Source: Methylobacteriaceae bacterium
GTDB lineage: Bacteria > Pseudomonadota > Alphaproteobacteria > Rhizobiales > Beijerinckiaceae
Direction of reading: 5' to 3'
Assembly: GCA_020638195.1 (NCBI GenBank)
Contig: JACKJC010000005.1
Location: 186,001 to 250,000 of the forward strand
Length of the DNA stretch: 64,000 nt
The notes under the pieces are model-generated. The model was given only the letters and a program-made list of their open reading frames with translations, ran no database searches and was not told where the DNA came from. The first letter of the stretch is position 1. Every line of letters starts with the position of its first letter. Shown here in pieces: positions 1 to 7,511 of the stretch. The position numbers and the translations under genes were made by a program.

Positions 1-486
1 AACGGTGAACTGGCTGTCGGCACGGCTAACGGCCTCGATTTCTTCGCATCCGCCATGCGCGGCCTGCGTGAAACCGCGACTGTCGCGCCGCGCCGCCGTG
101 TGCTCGATCCGATGCGAGCCAAGCGCACCTTCGAGACCACAAACGCCACGCCTGTCAACGTGCCGCTGTTCGAGGTTCCGGAAGGAGCCGACTGGTATCT
201 CGCGATCAAGCCGAAGGCGACCAACGTCGCTGGCGGCGGCTTCACCACGACCCTCGTGTGGACGCCGTCCTTCGGTCGCGCGAGCTTCCCGGTCGGCGGT
301 AGCCTGTCCGCCAAGGGTTCGGCTCCGTCCCTGGTCGATCCGACCTCGACCACCGCTGCAGTGGCGATCGGCTTCGACGCCACAACCCGCGTCGTCTACG
401 CGACGTTGACCGGACTCGTCAGCACGCCGCTCCACTGGATGTTCGACATCGAAATCGGCGACTCGTTCGAACGCATCGCCGCGTAA
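1..486 (+). CDS. phage protein of unknown function, 5' end cut by window
   Basis: The frame is open from base 1 to the TAA at 484-486, and no ribosome binding site precedes the first internal ATG (base 55), so the true start lies outside the window. The visible 161 residues are rich in Thr, Val, Ala and Gly in beta-like strings and end in an acidic stretch (IEIGDSFERIAA). This composition fits a virion structural protein, but I recognise no family. A small late-type protein follows 9 bases downstream, so it is probably the end of a structural or fibre-related operon placed before the terminase genes. Confidence 0.6.
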   Translation, partial: NGELAVGTANGLDFFASAMRGLRETATVAPRRRVLDPMRAKRTFETTNATPVNVPLFEVPEGADWYLAIKPKATNVAGGGFTTTLVWTPSFGRASFPVGGSLSAKGSAPSLVDPTSTTAAVAIGFDATTRVVYATLTGLVSTPLHWMFDIEIGDSFERIAA

Positions 487-495
487 GGAACCAAA

Positions 496-1149
496 ATGCA
501 ACTTCCATATTTCTACACCGACAGCGCAGGGATCCTGCGCTGTCACCAGTGGGACTTCGACGACGCCGGCCGCCAGGTCTGCAATCTCGAAGCGCTCCCT
601 GCTGTCCATGCCAACGCCATGGCCGTGATGCAGAAGTCTGACGCCGTTGCTCGAATGCTGACGGCGGCCGAGGCCTACGAGAACATGCCGGACGAGGCCG
701 CATCAGCCGCCACCAAGGCGCTCGTGTTGTGGCGCGCCGGTGAACCCAACCCGGAAGCGGCGGACGAACACGCAGCCTGGGTTGAAGCCAAGGCCGACGC
801 CCTGACTGCTCTTGCTGTCGAGGCATCCGTACCGCTGGCCTCGGATCCACGTCCGATCCAGGACAGCATTTCCCGCCGCCAGTTCGGACAGGCCTGCATG
901 AAGCTCAGCTTCATGACGGAGGATGAAGCCTTCGACTTCGTCCAGACGAACCAGACGCCTGCTTCGATGCTGACGGCGATCGATGCGCTGCCACTGCCGG
1001 CCGAGACGAAGCGCGACATCAAGTACGCGGTCGCCGGCTCGCAGACCTTCCAGCGCCTCAACCAGGCGACCACGATCGTCATGATGGCTATGGGCCGCTC
1101 GACGGCCGACCGCGATGCGATCTGGCGCCTGGGCGCGACACTGCCGTAA
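496..1149 (+). CDS. hypothetical phage protein, 217 aa
   Basis: The ATG is preceded by AAGGAACC at a good distance. The 217-residue product is acidic, Ala-rich and mostly helical in appearance. It starts with MQLPYFYTDSAGILR, a short beta-like stretch, followed by alpha-helical segments with many Glu and Ala. There is no signal peptide or membrane segment. The position beside a structural-type gene and ahead of the terminase suggests a fibre assembly or late accessory protein, but this is inference from position alone. Confidence 0.6.
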   Translation: MQLPYFYTDSAGILRCHQWDFDDAGRQVCNLEALPAVHANAMAVMQKSDAVARMLTAAEAYENMPDEAASAATKALVLWRAGEPNPEAADEHAAWVEAKADALTALAVEASVPLASDPRPIQDSISRRQFGQACMKLSFMTEDEAFDFVQTNQTPASMLTAIDALPLPAETKRDIKYAVAGSQTFQRLNQATTIVMMAMGRSTADRDAIWRLGATLP

Positions 1150-1166
1150 CCGCAAGGGTTCAACAC

Positions 1167-1652
1167 ATGGTTGCATACAACGACGTCCGGGACGCCATGC
1201 GTTCCGGCGATGTGATCGCGTGCGTCGAAGCAAAGACGTTCTTCGGGTGGCTCATTCGCTGGGCCACCCGAGGACGCTACGCACATGTCGGATTCGTATG
1301 GCGCACGGGCAACCGTGTTTTCATGCTCGAAGACAGGTTCAGGCAGGGCGTCACCATCCGATCCCTTTCGGACGTCAAGGAATTCGACTGGATCGCCTTC
1401 GACAAGCCGTGGGACGGCGAGGTGGAGGAGCGAGCGCTCTCGCGCCTGCAGAAGCCATACGGCGTCTGGACGGCGATCAAGATCGGTTTGCGCCGCATCG
1501 GCATCTACTTCGACATCACCTCTGCCTCAGAGCACGTCTGCTCGCTCTATGACGCCTGGGTGCTTGGCATGCCTTCCAACGTGGTCACGCCGACCGAAGT
1601 TGTCGACGTGCTGCTGTTCAACGGCGCCAAGATCGCAAGCGTCAAGGTCTGA
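1167..1652 (+). CDS. permuted papain-like (YiiX/YebB-type) cysteine hydrolase
   Basis: 161 aa. The order of motifs fits the circularly permuted NlpC/P60-like fold. An early SGDVIACVE strand is followed by a His in YAHVGFVW (about residue 40), and the candidate catalytic Cys lies late, in SEHVCSLYDAW (about residue 118). Members of this family cleave amide or ester bonds in peptidoglycan, peptides or lipids. There is no signal peptide, so it would act in the cytoplasm or in the virion. It lies 18 bases after the previous gene, in a short operon leading to the terminase genes. The catalytic assignment rests on motif spacing only. Confidence 0.6.
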   Translation: MVAYNDVRDAMRSGDVIACVEAKTFFGWLIRWATRGRYAHVGFVWRTGNRVFMLEDRFRQGVTIRSLSDVKEFDWIAFDKPWDGEVEERALSRLQKPYGVWTAIKIGLRRIGIYFDITSASEHVCSLYDAWVLGMPSNVVTPTEVVDVLLFNGAKIASVKV

Positions 1653-1687
1653 CAATTTGGCCATCCCCCCAGCACTGGTATTGTAAA

Positions 1688-1897
1688 ATGACAACAGATC
1701 CATTCGCTTTTTACTTCGATCTTGAGGAAGGTTTCATCAAGTTCGTCTGCGGATGGATCGCCAGGATCGACGTCATGTTCGACGTCGACGGCGACGTCAC
1801 CAACGATCCCGACGAATGCGCAATCTTCCAGGTCTTCCTGTCTGAGGGTTCCGTCTACGTCGAGCTGGACGAGCCTCCAGAAGAGACAATTCACTGA
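1688..1897 (+). CDS. small acidic phage protein, 69 aa
   Basis: A very acidic 69-residue protein (many Asp and Glu, C-terminus DEPPEETIH). Its stop overlaps the ATG of the small terminase gene by one base (TGATG), which suggests translational coupling. The ribosome binding site is weak. No family is recognised. The tight coupling is the main reason to accept it as a gene. Confidence 0.55.
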   Translation: MTTDPFAFYFDLEEGFIKFVCGWIARIDVMFDVDGDVTNDPDECAIFQVFLSEGSVYVELDEPPEETIH

Positions 1898-2472
1898 TGG
1901 ATACGAAACGCCCGCCGGGCCGCCCGAGGATTCATCCTCTGCCGGACCCGAACGCGCCGAAGCGCGGTCCTGGCCGCCCCCGCAAGGAACAGCCTGATCC
2001 AGGCGATCGGCTGCTCGAACACATGGAGCAGCAGGCCTACGTCGAAGGCCTCCTCAACAAGGCGCCGCGCATCGGCCGCAAGCCGATCCTCGATGCCGAC
2101 GAGGATACGCTGCGCACCATTGCCGAACTCGCCAAGCTGTTCTGCACCCAGTCAGAGGCTGCCGGATTCCTCGGCGTCTCGTTGCGCACATTCCAGAACT
2201 TCCTCGCTGAGCACGACGATGCGCGCGAGACCTGGGACGACGGATTGCAGCACGCCAAGATCAGCCTGCGCCGCAAGCAACTCGCGCTCGCTGACAAGAA
2301 CGCGCCAGCCGCGATCTTCCTCGGCAAGAACTACCTCGGCCAGAAGGACGAGCACCACACGACCACGACCATCAACAAGCCGGCCGCCGAACTCTCCGAG
2401 GCCGAGCTGATGGAGATCGCCACAGGCGGCAAGCAGGGCAAGCCCCAGGCTGCGCCAAAAGCGGTTCACTGA
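1897..2472 (+). CDS. terminase small subunit-like DNA-binding protein
   Basis: 191 aa. The N-terminus carries two AT-hook-like motifs, PPGRPRIH and GPGRPRKEQ (residues 4-35), suited to minor-groove DNA contact. A predicted helix-turn-helix follows (SEAAGFLGVSLRTFQNFLAE, about 86-105). The later part (AIFLGKNYLGQKD) resembles the segment seen in many phage small terminases. It should recognise the packaging site and recruit the large subunit. The location immediately before the large terminase supports the call. AT-hooks at the N-terminus are an unusual extra. Confidence 0.8.
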   Translation: MDTKRPPGRPRIHPLPDPNAPKRGPGRPRKEQPDPGDRLLEHMEQQAYVEGLLNKAPRIGRKPILDADEDTLRTIAELAKLFCTQSEAAGFLGVSLRTFQNFLAEHDDARETWDDGLQHAKISLRRKQLALADKNAPAAIFLGKNYLGQKDEHHTTTTINKPAAELSEAELMEIATGGKQGKPQAAPKAVH

Positions 2473-2473
2473 C

Positions 2474-2617
2474 ATGACACTCAAGCTCATCAAGCGCGGG
2501 TGGAACAGTGTCAAGGGAGAGCGAAGGCTCTCCCGCATCCCATACTCGAAACGACTGGATGAAATCGTCAGGGCCAACTGGCTCAAGCGATACCGCATCA
2601 TGCGCACCTGTCACTGA
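2474..2617 (+). CDS. very small basic protein between terminase genes, 47 aa
   Basis: An ATG two bases after the small-terminase stop opens a 47-codon frame ending in TGA at 2615-2617. The product is strongly basic (MTLKLIKRGW..., rich in Lys and Arg). It fills the otherwise empty gap before the large terminase and keeps the operon spacing tight. It has no clear ribosome binding site of its own and would depend on coupling to the upstream gene. It could be spurious. Confidence 0.4.
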   Translation: MTLKLIKRGWNSVKGERRLSRIPYSKRLDEIVRANWLKRYRIMRTCH

Positions 2618-2633
2618 AGCATCCAAGGACAAA

Positions 2634-4103
2634 ATGTTCGACGAACAAATCGAGATCGCGCCGCAGGACGCGGCGCGCGAACTGCTGCGCCGCCGCGAAG
2701 CGCGCGAGCGTCTGATCGGCTTCTCCCAATACACGATGGAGAAATACCGGGCCGACCCATTCCATCACATGGTGGCCGACCATCTCGAAGAGGTCGCGCG
2801 CGGCGATAACGACCGTCTGATGATCTTCGCGCCGCCGCGACACGGCAAGTCGGAACTCTCGACCCGCCGCTTCCCGGCCTATTACCTTGGCCATCACCCC
2901 GACCACAACATCATCTCGGCGTCCTATAACGCCGACTTCGCCAAGGGTTTCGGCCGAAACGTCCGCGACATCGTCGCATCCGATCCCTATCACCGGCTGT
3001 TCCCGAGCGTGAAGATCCGCGCCGACAACCGTGCGGCCGACGAATGGGAAGTGGAGCAGGGCGGAAAGTATTTCGCGGTCGGCGTCGGCACCGGCACGAC
3101 CGGTCGCGGCGCCCATCTGTTCATGATCGACGATCCGATCAAGGACCGCAAGGAAGCAGACAGCGCCACGGTGCGCGAGGACCAATGGAACTGGTATCGA
3201 GACGTCGTCTACACCCGTCTGGAAGAGGGCGCGCCCATCATCCTGACGCTGACGCGCTGGCACTATGACGACATCGCCGGCCGCCTGATCGACCTGATGA
3301 ACTCGGGCAAGGGCAAGCCGTGGAAGATCCTCACGCTGCCCGCCCTTCCGATCGTCGTCTGGACCAAGGACGAGAACGGAAAGAAGGTCGCGCCGATCCT
3401 CAACGACGACGGCACGGTTCCAGGCGACGCCATGCGCCGCAAGCCCAACGAGGCCCTGGCGCCGCAGCGCTTCTCGACCGCAGCCCTCAAGGACCGTGAA
3501 GAGGTTCTGGGTGAGCGCTCGTGGTCTGCGCTCTACCAGCAGCAGCCGATGTCGGAAGACGGCGGCATGTTCCAGGCGTCTTGGTTCAGGATCGCCGACA
3601 AGCTACCACCCCGCCGCACCCGCGTGCGCGCATGGGACTTTGCGGCCTCTCTCGACGGCGACTTCACCGTCGGCTGCCTGATGAGCCGCGACAGCGACGG
3701 CGTTTTCTACGTCGAGGACGTGATCCGCTTTCGCGGCTCCTCGCTCGACGTCGAGAAGGCGGTGAGGAAGGCGGCGCTCAACGATGGGCGCTCCGTCCAG
3801 ATCATCATCCCCAAGGATCCAGCGCAGGCCGGCAAGGACCAAGCCGAACGCTATGTCCGCATGCTTGCAGGTTGGCGCGTCAAGGCCGTTCCGCCCAGCG
3901 GCTCCAAGGAGACGCGCGCCGGCGGCTTCGCCTCGCAGGCGGAGGCCGGCAACGTCCTCATGGTCAAGGCCCACTGGAACCAGGCTTTCATCGACGAAAT
4001 GGCGACCTTTCCGCTCGGCACCCACGACGACCAGGTCGACGCCGCCTCCGACGCCTTCAACGCGCTCCTCGGCCCCCAGAAAGCGGCTGTGCGCGACTGG
4101 TAA
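2634..4103 (+). CDS. terminase large subunit
   Basis: 489 aa from the ATG at 2634, chosen because AAGGA sits five bases before it; an upstream GTG at 2508 in the same frame lacks this. Residues about 64-75 hold the Walker A-like FAPPRHGKSE. The Walker B-like LFMIDDP lies near residue 162. The C-terminal RNase H-like nuclease starts at RAWDFAASLDGD (about 330) and ends with the acidic DDQVDAASDAF (about 466). The motor drives DNA into the prohead and the nuclease cuts concatemers. The family length and motif order are normal. Confidence 0.92.
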   Translation: MFDEQIEIAPQDAARELLRRREARERLIGFSQYTMEKYRADPFHHMVADHLEEVARGDNDRLMIFAPPRHGKSELSTRRFPAYYLGHHPDHNIISASYNADFAKGFGRNVRDIVASDPYHRLFPSVKIRADNRAADEWEVEQGGKYFAVGVGTGTTGRGAHLFMIDDPIKDRKEADSATVREDQWNWYRDVVYTRLEEGAPIILTLTRWHYDDIAGRLIDLMNSGKGKPWKILTLPALPIVVWTKDENGKKVAPILNDDGTVPGDAMRRKPNEALAPQRFSTAALKDREEVLGERSWSALYQQQPMSEDGGMFQASWFRIADKLPPRRTRVRAWDFAASLDGDFTVGCLMSRDSDGVFYVEDVIRFRGSSLDVEKAVRKAALNDGRSVQIIIPKDPAQAGKDQAERYVRMLAGWRVKAVPPSGSKETRAGGFASQAEAGNVLMVKAHWNQAFIDEMATFPLGTHDDQVDAASDAFNALLGPQKAAVRDW

Positions 4104-4119
4104 TTTGCAGGAATTCAAA
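4104..4119 (+). promoter_or_regulatory. divergent copy of the phage TTTGC-dyad at the portal start
   Basis: TTTGCAGGAATTCAAA matches 12 of 16 positions of the element found intact at 6224, 8814 and 33134. It overlaps the ribosome binding site (AGGA) and ends on the first base of the portal ATG. A protein bound here, or the RNA equivalent, could affect translation or transcription of the portal. It may also be a chance match. Confidence 0.4.
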
Positions 4120-5699
4120 TGGCATCCCCGACAAAAACCAATGTGCTCGTCAACCAGCCGGTTGGCGTGGGCCAGACTGCGTCCGACGCCAAGCCCGATA
4201 CGCTGTCGAGCGCCGCCGCGATCATGCAGGCGCGCACCACGATCCTGCGCGCCTGCTACGGTGGCACGGAGACGATGCGCGCGGCCGGCAGAAACTTCCT
4301 GCCGCAATACGACAAGGAATCTGACAAGCGCTACGACGCGCGCCTGGCTTCCACGTTCGCGCTCAACAAGCTGCGCGAGGCGGTCGACGCCTCCTCGGCC
4401 AAGCCGTTCCGCACGCTGGCCAAGATCAGCGGCAATACCGACGCCGACCTCGATCTGTGGATCAAGGACATCGATCTGCAGGGCAACCATCTGCACATCA
4501 TCGGACACCAGTTCTTCAACAACGCGATGCTCGACGGGCAGTGCCACCTCCTGGCCGATTTCCCCGACACATCGAACTTCCCGAGCCTTGGCGCCCAGAA
4601 GGCCGCCAACGCGCGCCCGTTTCTCAAGCTGATCCGCGACGACCAGCTGGTGGCCGCCTACAACGACTACGCCGGCGGCGACGTCCAGGTGACGCATGTG
4701 CGCATCAAGGGCTCTCGCACGGTGCGCGACGCCACATTCAAGGAAAAGATCATCAACCAGATCTGGGTGATCGAGAAGGACGGCGGCGCGGCGACCAACG
4801 GCGTCGTGCAGCTGTGGGAGCAGGCGGCGGACGCGGGCGGCGGCTCCTGGGACTTTGTCGGCGAGCAGGCGCTCGATATGCTCGAAATCCCGTTCGTCAC
4901 GCTCTATGCCGGCGAGCGCGAGGGCGACTATCTGACCAAGCCGATCTTCCAGGATCTTGCCTACAAGCAGATCGAGCACTGGATCTCCTCGTCCGATCAG
5001 CGCTCGATCCTGGCGGCGGCGCGCTTCCCGATGCTGGCGTGCTCCGGCGTCACGCTCGACGAAGGCGACGAGGGTTTCGAGATCGGCCCCTACAAGGTGC
5101 TCTACAGCCCCGAGGCGCAGGGACGCTGGTACTTCGTCGAGCCCAAGGGCACGGCGATCGAGTCCGGCCGCAAGGATCTGGAGATGCTCGAACTACACAT
5201 GGACATTATGGCGTTGAACCCGGTGACGGGCACGCACCGCCAGTACGTCCCTCAGAACGAGCGCGACATCCAGGAAACGCGCGTCCACTCCGTCGTCCAC
5301 GACGTGGCGCTGTCGTGCCAGGATGCGCTGTCGAAGGCGATCCGCTTCATGGGCCAGTGGTCGGGCAAAGATCTGTCCATGGTCAATGTCCAGCTCAATC
5401 TCGAAATGAGCAACACCAAGGACAAACTGCTCGAAGTCGCTCAGCTGATCTCGCTCTACGAGAAGCAGGGCCTGTCGCGCGAGACAATCCTGACCGAGAT
5501 GAAGTCGCGCAATCTGCTTGGCGACGATTTCGATGTTCAGCAGGAACTGACTCTGATGGCGACGGTTGACCAGTTGAATGCAAGCGCGGCCGGTGGTACG
5601 GCTGGCAAGACTGGCGCTAATGCGAATGCAACTGCAAAGCCCCAGCCTGACCTGACCAACTGGCCCAAGGGCCAGAACCGCCCGACCAAACAGGTGTAA
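4119..5699 (+). CDS. DUF4055 family portal protein
   Basis: 526 aa, the usual size for a portal. It has the DUF4055 portal pattern: an early helical region with an Arg-rich loop (SDKRYDARLASTFALNKLREAVD), the central FKEKIINQIWVIE strand (about 207-219), then IPFVTLYAGEREGDY (about 256-270). The low-complexity C-terminal tail is Ala/Thr/Gly-rich and ends TNWPKGQNRPTKQV. The portal forms the dodecameric ring at one head vertex. It directly follows the large terminase, as expected. Confidence 0.87.
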   Translation: MASPTKTNVLVNQPVGVGQTASDAKPDTLSSAAAIMQARTTILRACYGGTETMRAAGRNFLPQYDKESDKRYDARLASTFALNKLREAVDASSAKPFRTLAKISGNTDADLDLWIKDIDLQGNHLHIIGHQFFNNAMLDGQCHLLADFPDTSNFPSLGAQKAANARPFLKLIRDDQLVAAYNDYAGGDVQVTHVRIKGSRTVRDATFKEKIINQIWVIEKDGGAATNGVVQLWEQAADAGGGSWDFVGEQALDMLEIPFVTLYAGEREGDYLTKPIFQDLAYKQIEHWISSSDQRSILAAARFPMLACSGVTLDEGDEGFEIGPYKVLYSPEAQGRWYFVEPKGTAIESGRKDLEMLELHMDIMALNPVTGTHRQYVPQNERDIQETRVHSVVHDVALSCQDALSKAIRFMGQWSGKDLSMVNVQLNLEMSNTKDKLLEVAQLISLYEKQGLSRETILTEMKSRNLLGDDFDVQQELTLMATVDQLNASAAGGTAGKTGANANATAKPQPDLTNWPKGQNRPTKQV

Positions 5700-5707
5700 A
5701 ACGTCAC

Positions 5708-6043
5708 ATGGACTCCAGCCTATCCGTCGGCATCCACGTCTGCAGCACCTGCCTTGAGCAGGGGCGCGAGACGATGGCGCTCGTGCGCATGATGCCGAGG
5801 GTGGCGATCCTCAACGGCAAGCCGGTCGGCCTCGAATATTGGGGTTGTCCGGTTTGCAGGACGTTACACTTCCCGATCTCGGCGGCGGCCAAGAAGAGCT
5901 GGGCCAAGCTGAAGCGCCTTCAACCCAACGAGGTTTGCCGGCCGCCGCCACGCTGCCGGCCGGTCCTCCAGGTGATCGAGGGAGACAACCATGACCGACG
6001 ACCCGAAGACGATGTCGATCTCGGAAATCAAGGTTCCGCGTGA
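5708..6043 (+). CDS. small zinc-ribbon-like phage protein
   Basis: 111 aa. Two Cys pairs, HVCSTC (residues 10-15) and GCPVC (about 46-50), are spaced as in a zinc ribbon. The C-terminal part is Pro/Arg-rich and overlaps the next gene by 53 bases in another frame, so only the first 85 residues or so may be conserved. The start has no strong ribosome binding site. It sits between the portal gene and the tRNA block. No specific function is recognised. Confidence 0.5.
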   Translation: MDSSLSVGIHVCSTCLEQGRETMALVRMMPRVAILNGKPVGLEYWGCPVCRTLHFPISAAAKKSWAKLKRLQPNEVCRPPPRCRPVLQVIEGDNHDRRPEDDVDLGNQGSA

Positions 6044-6170
6044 GACGGTCGTCTTTGCGGCCAGGGCGACCATGGCGGCAGAAATCCTGGCCATCATCGG
6101 CGCCCTGTTCGGCCTAGCGGCAGCCGCGATCCCGATCTACCTGTTCGTGAAGATCTTTATCATCGGCTAA
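5991..6170 (+). CDS. small single-pass membrane protein, 59 aa
   Basis: The ATG at 5991 follows GGGAGACAACC. The product begins MTDDPKTMSISEIKVPR and then runs into a continuous hydrophobic segment (about residues 25-58: ILAIIGALFGLAAAAIPIYL and on to FVKIFIIG). It looks like a small inner-membrane phage protein, perhaps holin-related or a superinfection modulator, but nothing identifies it more closely. Its start lies inside the end of the preceding gene, so the two are probably coupled. Confidence 0.55.
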   Translation: MTDDPKTMSISEIKVPRETVVFAARATMAAEILAIIGALFGLAAAAIPIYLFVKIFIIG

Positions 6171-6193
6171 TTCCAATATATTTGCATTCGTGC

Positions 6194-6222
6194 TTGACAA
6201 AACCGGTGGGGTGTGCCATACG
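6194..6222 (+). promoter_or_regulatory. sigma70-type promoter before the tRNA block
   Basis: TTGACA at 6194-6199 matches the -35 consensus exactly. It is followed 17 bases later by CATACG (6217-6222), a partial -10. Transcription would start near 6229, inside the TTTGC dyad at 6224-6239, which is a classic repressor position. It would serve the small gene at 6251 and the downstream tRNAs. This is predicted only. Confidence 0.5.
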
Positions 6223-6223
6223 A

Positions 6224-6239
6224 TTTGCTTGAATGCAAA
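6224..6239 (+). promoter_or_regulatory. TTTGC-N6-GCAAA dyad (copy 1 of 3 identical)
   Basis: TTTGCTTGAATGCAAA, a 16-bp interrupted palindrome, is repeated exactly at 8814-8829 and 33134-33149. A related 13-mer, TTTGCATTCGTGC, lies just upstream at 6181-6193 and recurs at 31070. Here the dyad covers the predicted transcription start and ends 11 bases before the GTG at 6251. It is a candidate operator for a phage regulator. Confidence 0.6.
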
Positions 6240-6250
6240 GGAGTGACTCA

Positions 6251-6517
6251 GTGGCGAGGTTCATCCGCAAGGAGGCGGTCGTTCAGGCTTTCAAGGTTCC
6301 TTTGTGGGGCCAGAAGTCGGAGGAAGAAATCCCGCTCTGGCTCTCTCAGAAGCTTGGCTCGGGTGAGGTTCATCTCAACAAGGCAGGCGGCCTGTCGGCC
6401 AATTACGTCTGGGGAACGCGCGGCTGCGCTCCAGGCGATTTCATCGTCCTCGATGAGACGGGCGAGATCGACTTCCGCGCCGCGAAAGATTTCGAGACGC
6501 AGTACGAAGCTGCGTGA
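6251..6517 (+). CDS. hypothetical phage protein, 88 aa
   Basis: The GTG at 6251 is chosen because AGGAG lies seven bases upstream; an in-frame ATG at 6233 would put that site inside the gene. The product (VARFIRKEAVVQAFKVPLWG..., C-terminal CAPGDFIVLDETGEIDF) looks like a small beta-rich domain. It has its own promoter and dyad and is followed directly by the tRNA-Trp. Function unknown; small genes of this kind are common beside phage tRNA arrays. Confidence 0.6.
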   Translation: MARFIRKEAVVQAFKVPLWGQKSEEEIPLWLSQKLGSGEVHLNKAGGLSANYVWGTRGCAPGDFIVLDETGEIDFRAAKDFETQYEAA

Positions 6518-6589
6518 ATGGGTGAGCGCCGGGCGCTCCTCGGTCTCCAAAACTGTAGGACGAAGGTTCAACTCCTTCCACCTGTGCCA
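6518..6589 (+). tRNA. tRNA-Trp(CCA), divergent
   Basis: The acceptor pairs ATGGGTG with CACCTGT, allowing two G-U pairs. The D-arm is a very stable hairpin, GAGCG/CGCTC. The anticodon loop CTCCAAA gives CCA, the T-arm is GAAGG-TTCAACT-CCTTC, and the 3' GCCA is encoded. The anticodon stem has only four pairs. The A at position 1 and the irregular D-arm make it less certain than its neighbours. Confidence 0.65.
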
Positions 6590-6604
6590 ATTCCAGGAAG
6601 CGCC

Positions 6605-6814
6605 ATGAGCAGCTACTTCATTCGAGTGCTGCTGGCGCTCGACATATTCCTGAACGTCGTCTTCGGCGGCGACTTCGAAACGATTTCGGCGCGCTGTGGC
6701 CGCCTGATGGTCGAACATCCCCGCTGGTCCAGGACGCCGATGCCAGTGTGGTGGATCGAGCACTGCATCAAGGCGCACTTCAGTCCGTACTGGCGCGCAA
6801 CGAAACACGGGTAG
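6605..6814 (+). CDS. small conserved phage protein with N-terminal hydrophobic segment, 69 aa
   Basis: The ATG at 6605 follows AGGAAG. MSSYFIRVLLALDIFLNVVFGG is a short amphipathic or hydrophobic stretch, then come Trp/Cys/His-rich residues (RWSRTPMPVWWIEHC). I recognise the pattern of a widespread phage protein of unknown function, in which an ALDxxLNxxxGGxxxETxSxR core precedes WxxxHC. It is often found near lysis or tRNA regions. It lies between tRNA-Trp and tRNA-Tyr. Confidence 0.6.
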   Translation: MSSYFIRVLLALDIFLNVVFGGDFETISARCGRLMVEHPRWSRTPMPVWWIEHCIKAHFSPYWRATKHG

Positions 6815-6818
6815 GATC

Positions 6819-7013
6819 ATGGCCAAGGCGAAATCGAATACGATGGCGGCGCAGTAACGTCAGTGGCAAGCGCAGAATGCGCTCGACACGCTGACGCGCG
6901 CCACAGCCATCCAGGGCGACAAACGCCTCATGGCTGACGTCAAGAAGCTCGCTGCGCAGCAGATCAAGACCATCTCGAAGGTCGCCGGATCGCCGCCAAA
7001 GCGAGGCAAATAA
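6819..7013 (+). pseudogene. small phage gene interrupted by an in-frame TAA
   Basis: The ATG at 6819 follows a GGAT ribosome binding site. It starts MAKAKSNTMAAQ and meets TAA at 6855-6857. The same frame then continues for 51 codons (RQWQAQNALDTLTRATAIQG..., ending PPKRGK) to TAA at 7011. The downstream part has the look of a real helical, Lys-rich protein, and no alternative start codon lies near. A single C-to-T change from CAA would explain the break. Two frames joined this way encode 64 residues. None of the nine adjacent tRNAs can read TAA. Confidence 0.55.
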
Positions 7014-7016
7014 TAC

Positions 7017-7102
7017 GGGTAGGCTGGGCACGGGTGAGCCCAAGGCGCTGTAAACGCCCCGTCTATGCACTGTGGGGGTTCGAATTCCCTCCCTGCCCAC
7101 CA
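7017..7102 (+). tRNA. tRNA-Tyr(GTA)
   Basis: Class II tRNA with a long variable arm. The acceptor is GGGTAGG with CCTGCCC. The anticodon loop CTGTAAA gives GTA and is followed by CGCCCCGTCTATGCACTGT, the tyrosine-type variable arm. The T-loop is TTCGAAT, and ACCA is encoded at 7099-7102. Confidence 0.85.
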
Positions 7103-7105
7103 ATT

Positions 7106-7181
7106 TGCGGTGTAGCTCAGCCGGTAGAGCGCGTGATTGTTAATCACAGGGTCGCACGTTCGAGCCGTGCCTCCGCAGCCA
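7106..7181 (+). tRNA. tRNA-Asn(GTT)
   Basis: 76 bases. The D-arm is GCTCAGCCGGTAGAGC, the anticodon loop TTGTTAA gives GTT, the T-loop is TTCGAGC, and GCCA is encoded at the 3' end. The acceptor TGCGGTG pairs with CTCCGCA with one T-T mismatch. Confidence 0.88.
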
Positions 7182-7183
7182 TC

Positions 7184-7258
7184 GCGGTCGTAGCTCAATG
7201 GTAGAGCTGCAGTCTTCCAAACTGAGGACGTAGGGTTCGATTCCCTCCGACCGCTCCA
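7184..7258 (+). tRNA. tRNA-Gly(TCC)
   Basis: 75 bases. The acceptor GCGGTCG pairs with CGACCGC. The D-arm is GCTCAATGGTAGAGC, the anticodon loop CTTCCAA gives TCC, and the T-arm is AGGG-TTCGATT-CCCT. TCCA is encoded at the 3' end. Confidence 0.9.
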
Positions 7259-7317
7259 ATTCGAACGAGGCAAACCATGAACGCCAACGCCAATCTAGAT
7301 CGACCGCGACCCAGTTA

Positions 7318-7397
7318 CGGGGCGTGGGGGAGTCTGGTTGTCCCCGCCGGCCTTGGAAGCCGTGAGACCGCAGGTTCAAATCCTGCCGCCCCGACCA
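7318..7397 (+). tRNA. tRNA-Pro(TGG)
   Basis: 80 bases. The acceptor CGGGGCG pairs perfectly with CGCCCCG. The D-arm is GGGG-AGTCTGGTTGT-CCCC. The anticodon loop CTTGGAA gives TGG, with one C-T mismatch at the end of the anticodon stem. The T-arm is GCAGG-TTCAAAT-CCTGC, and ACCA is encoded. Confidence 0.85.
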
Positions 7398-7418
7398 TTC
7401 GACAGCAACCGTAAACGA

Positions 7419-7492
7419 TCCGGCATCGTTTAACGGTAGGACGTCCGGCTCTGAACCGGAAAATCGTGGTTCGAATCCATGTGCCGGAACCA
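7419..7492 (+). tRNA. tRNA-Gln(CTG)
   Basis: 74 bases. The acceptor TCCGGCA pairs with TGCCGGA. The anticodon arm TCCGG-CTCTGAA-CCGGA gives CTG, the T-loop is TTCGAAT, and ACCA is encoded. CAG is a frequent glutamine codon in these GC-rich phage genes. Confidence 0.88.
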
Positions 7493-7511
7493 CACACGAC
7501 CGATCTTCTGG

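Noticed and set aside
3603..4979. 458-codon open frame on the minus strand
   Set aside because: Antisense to terminase and portal, both well supported.
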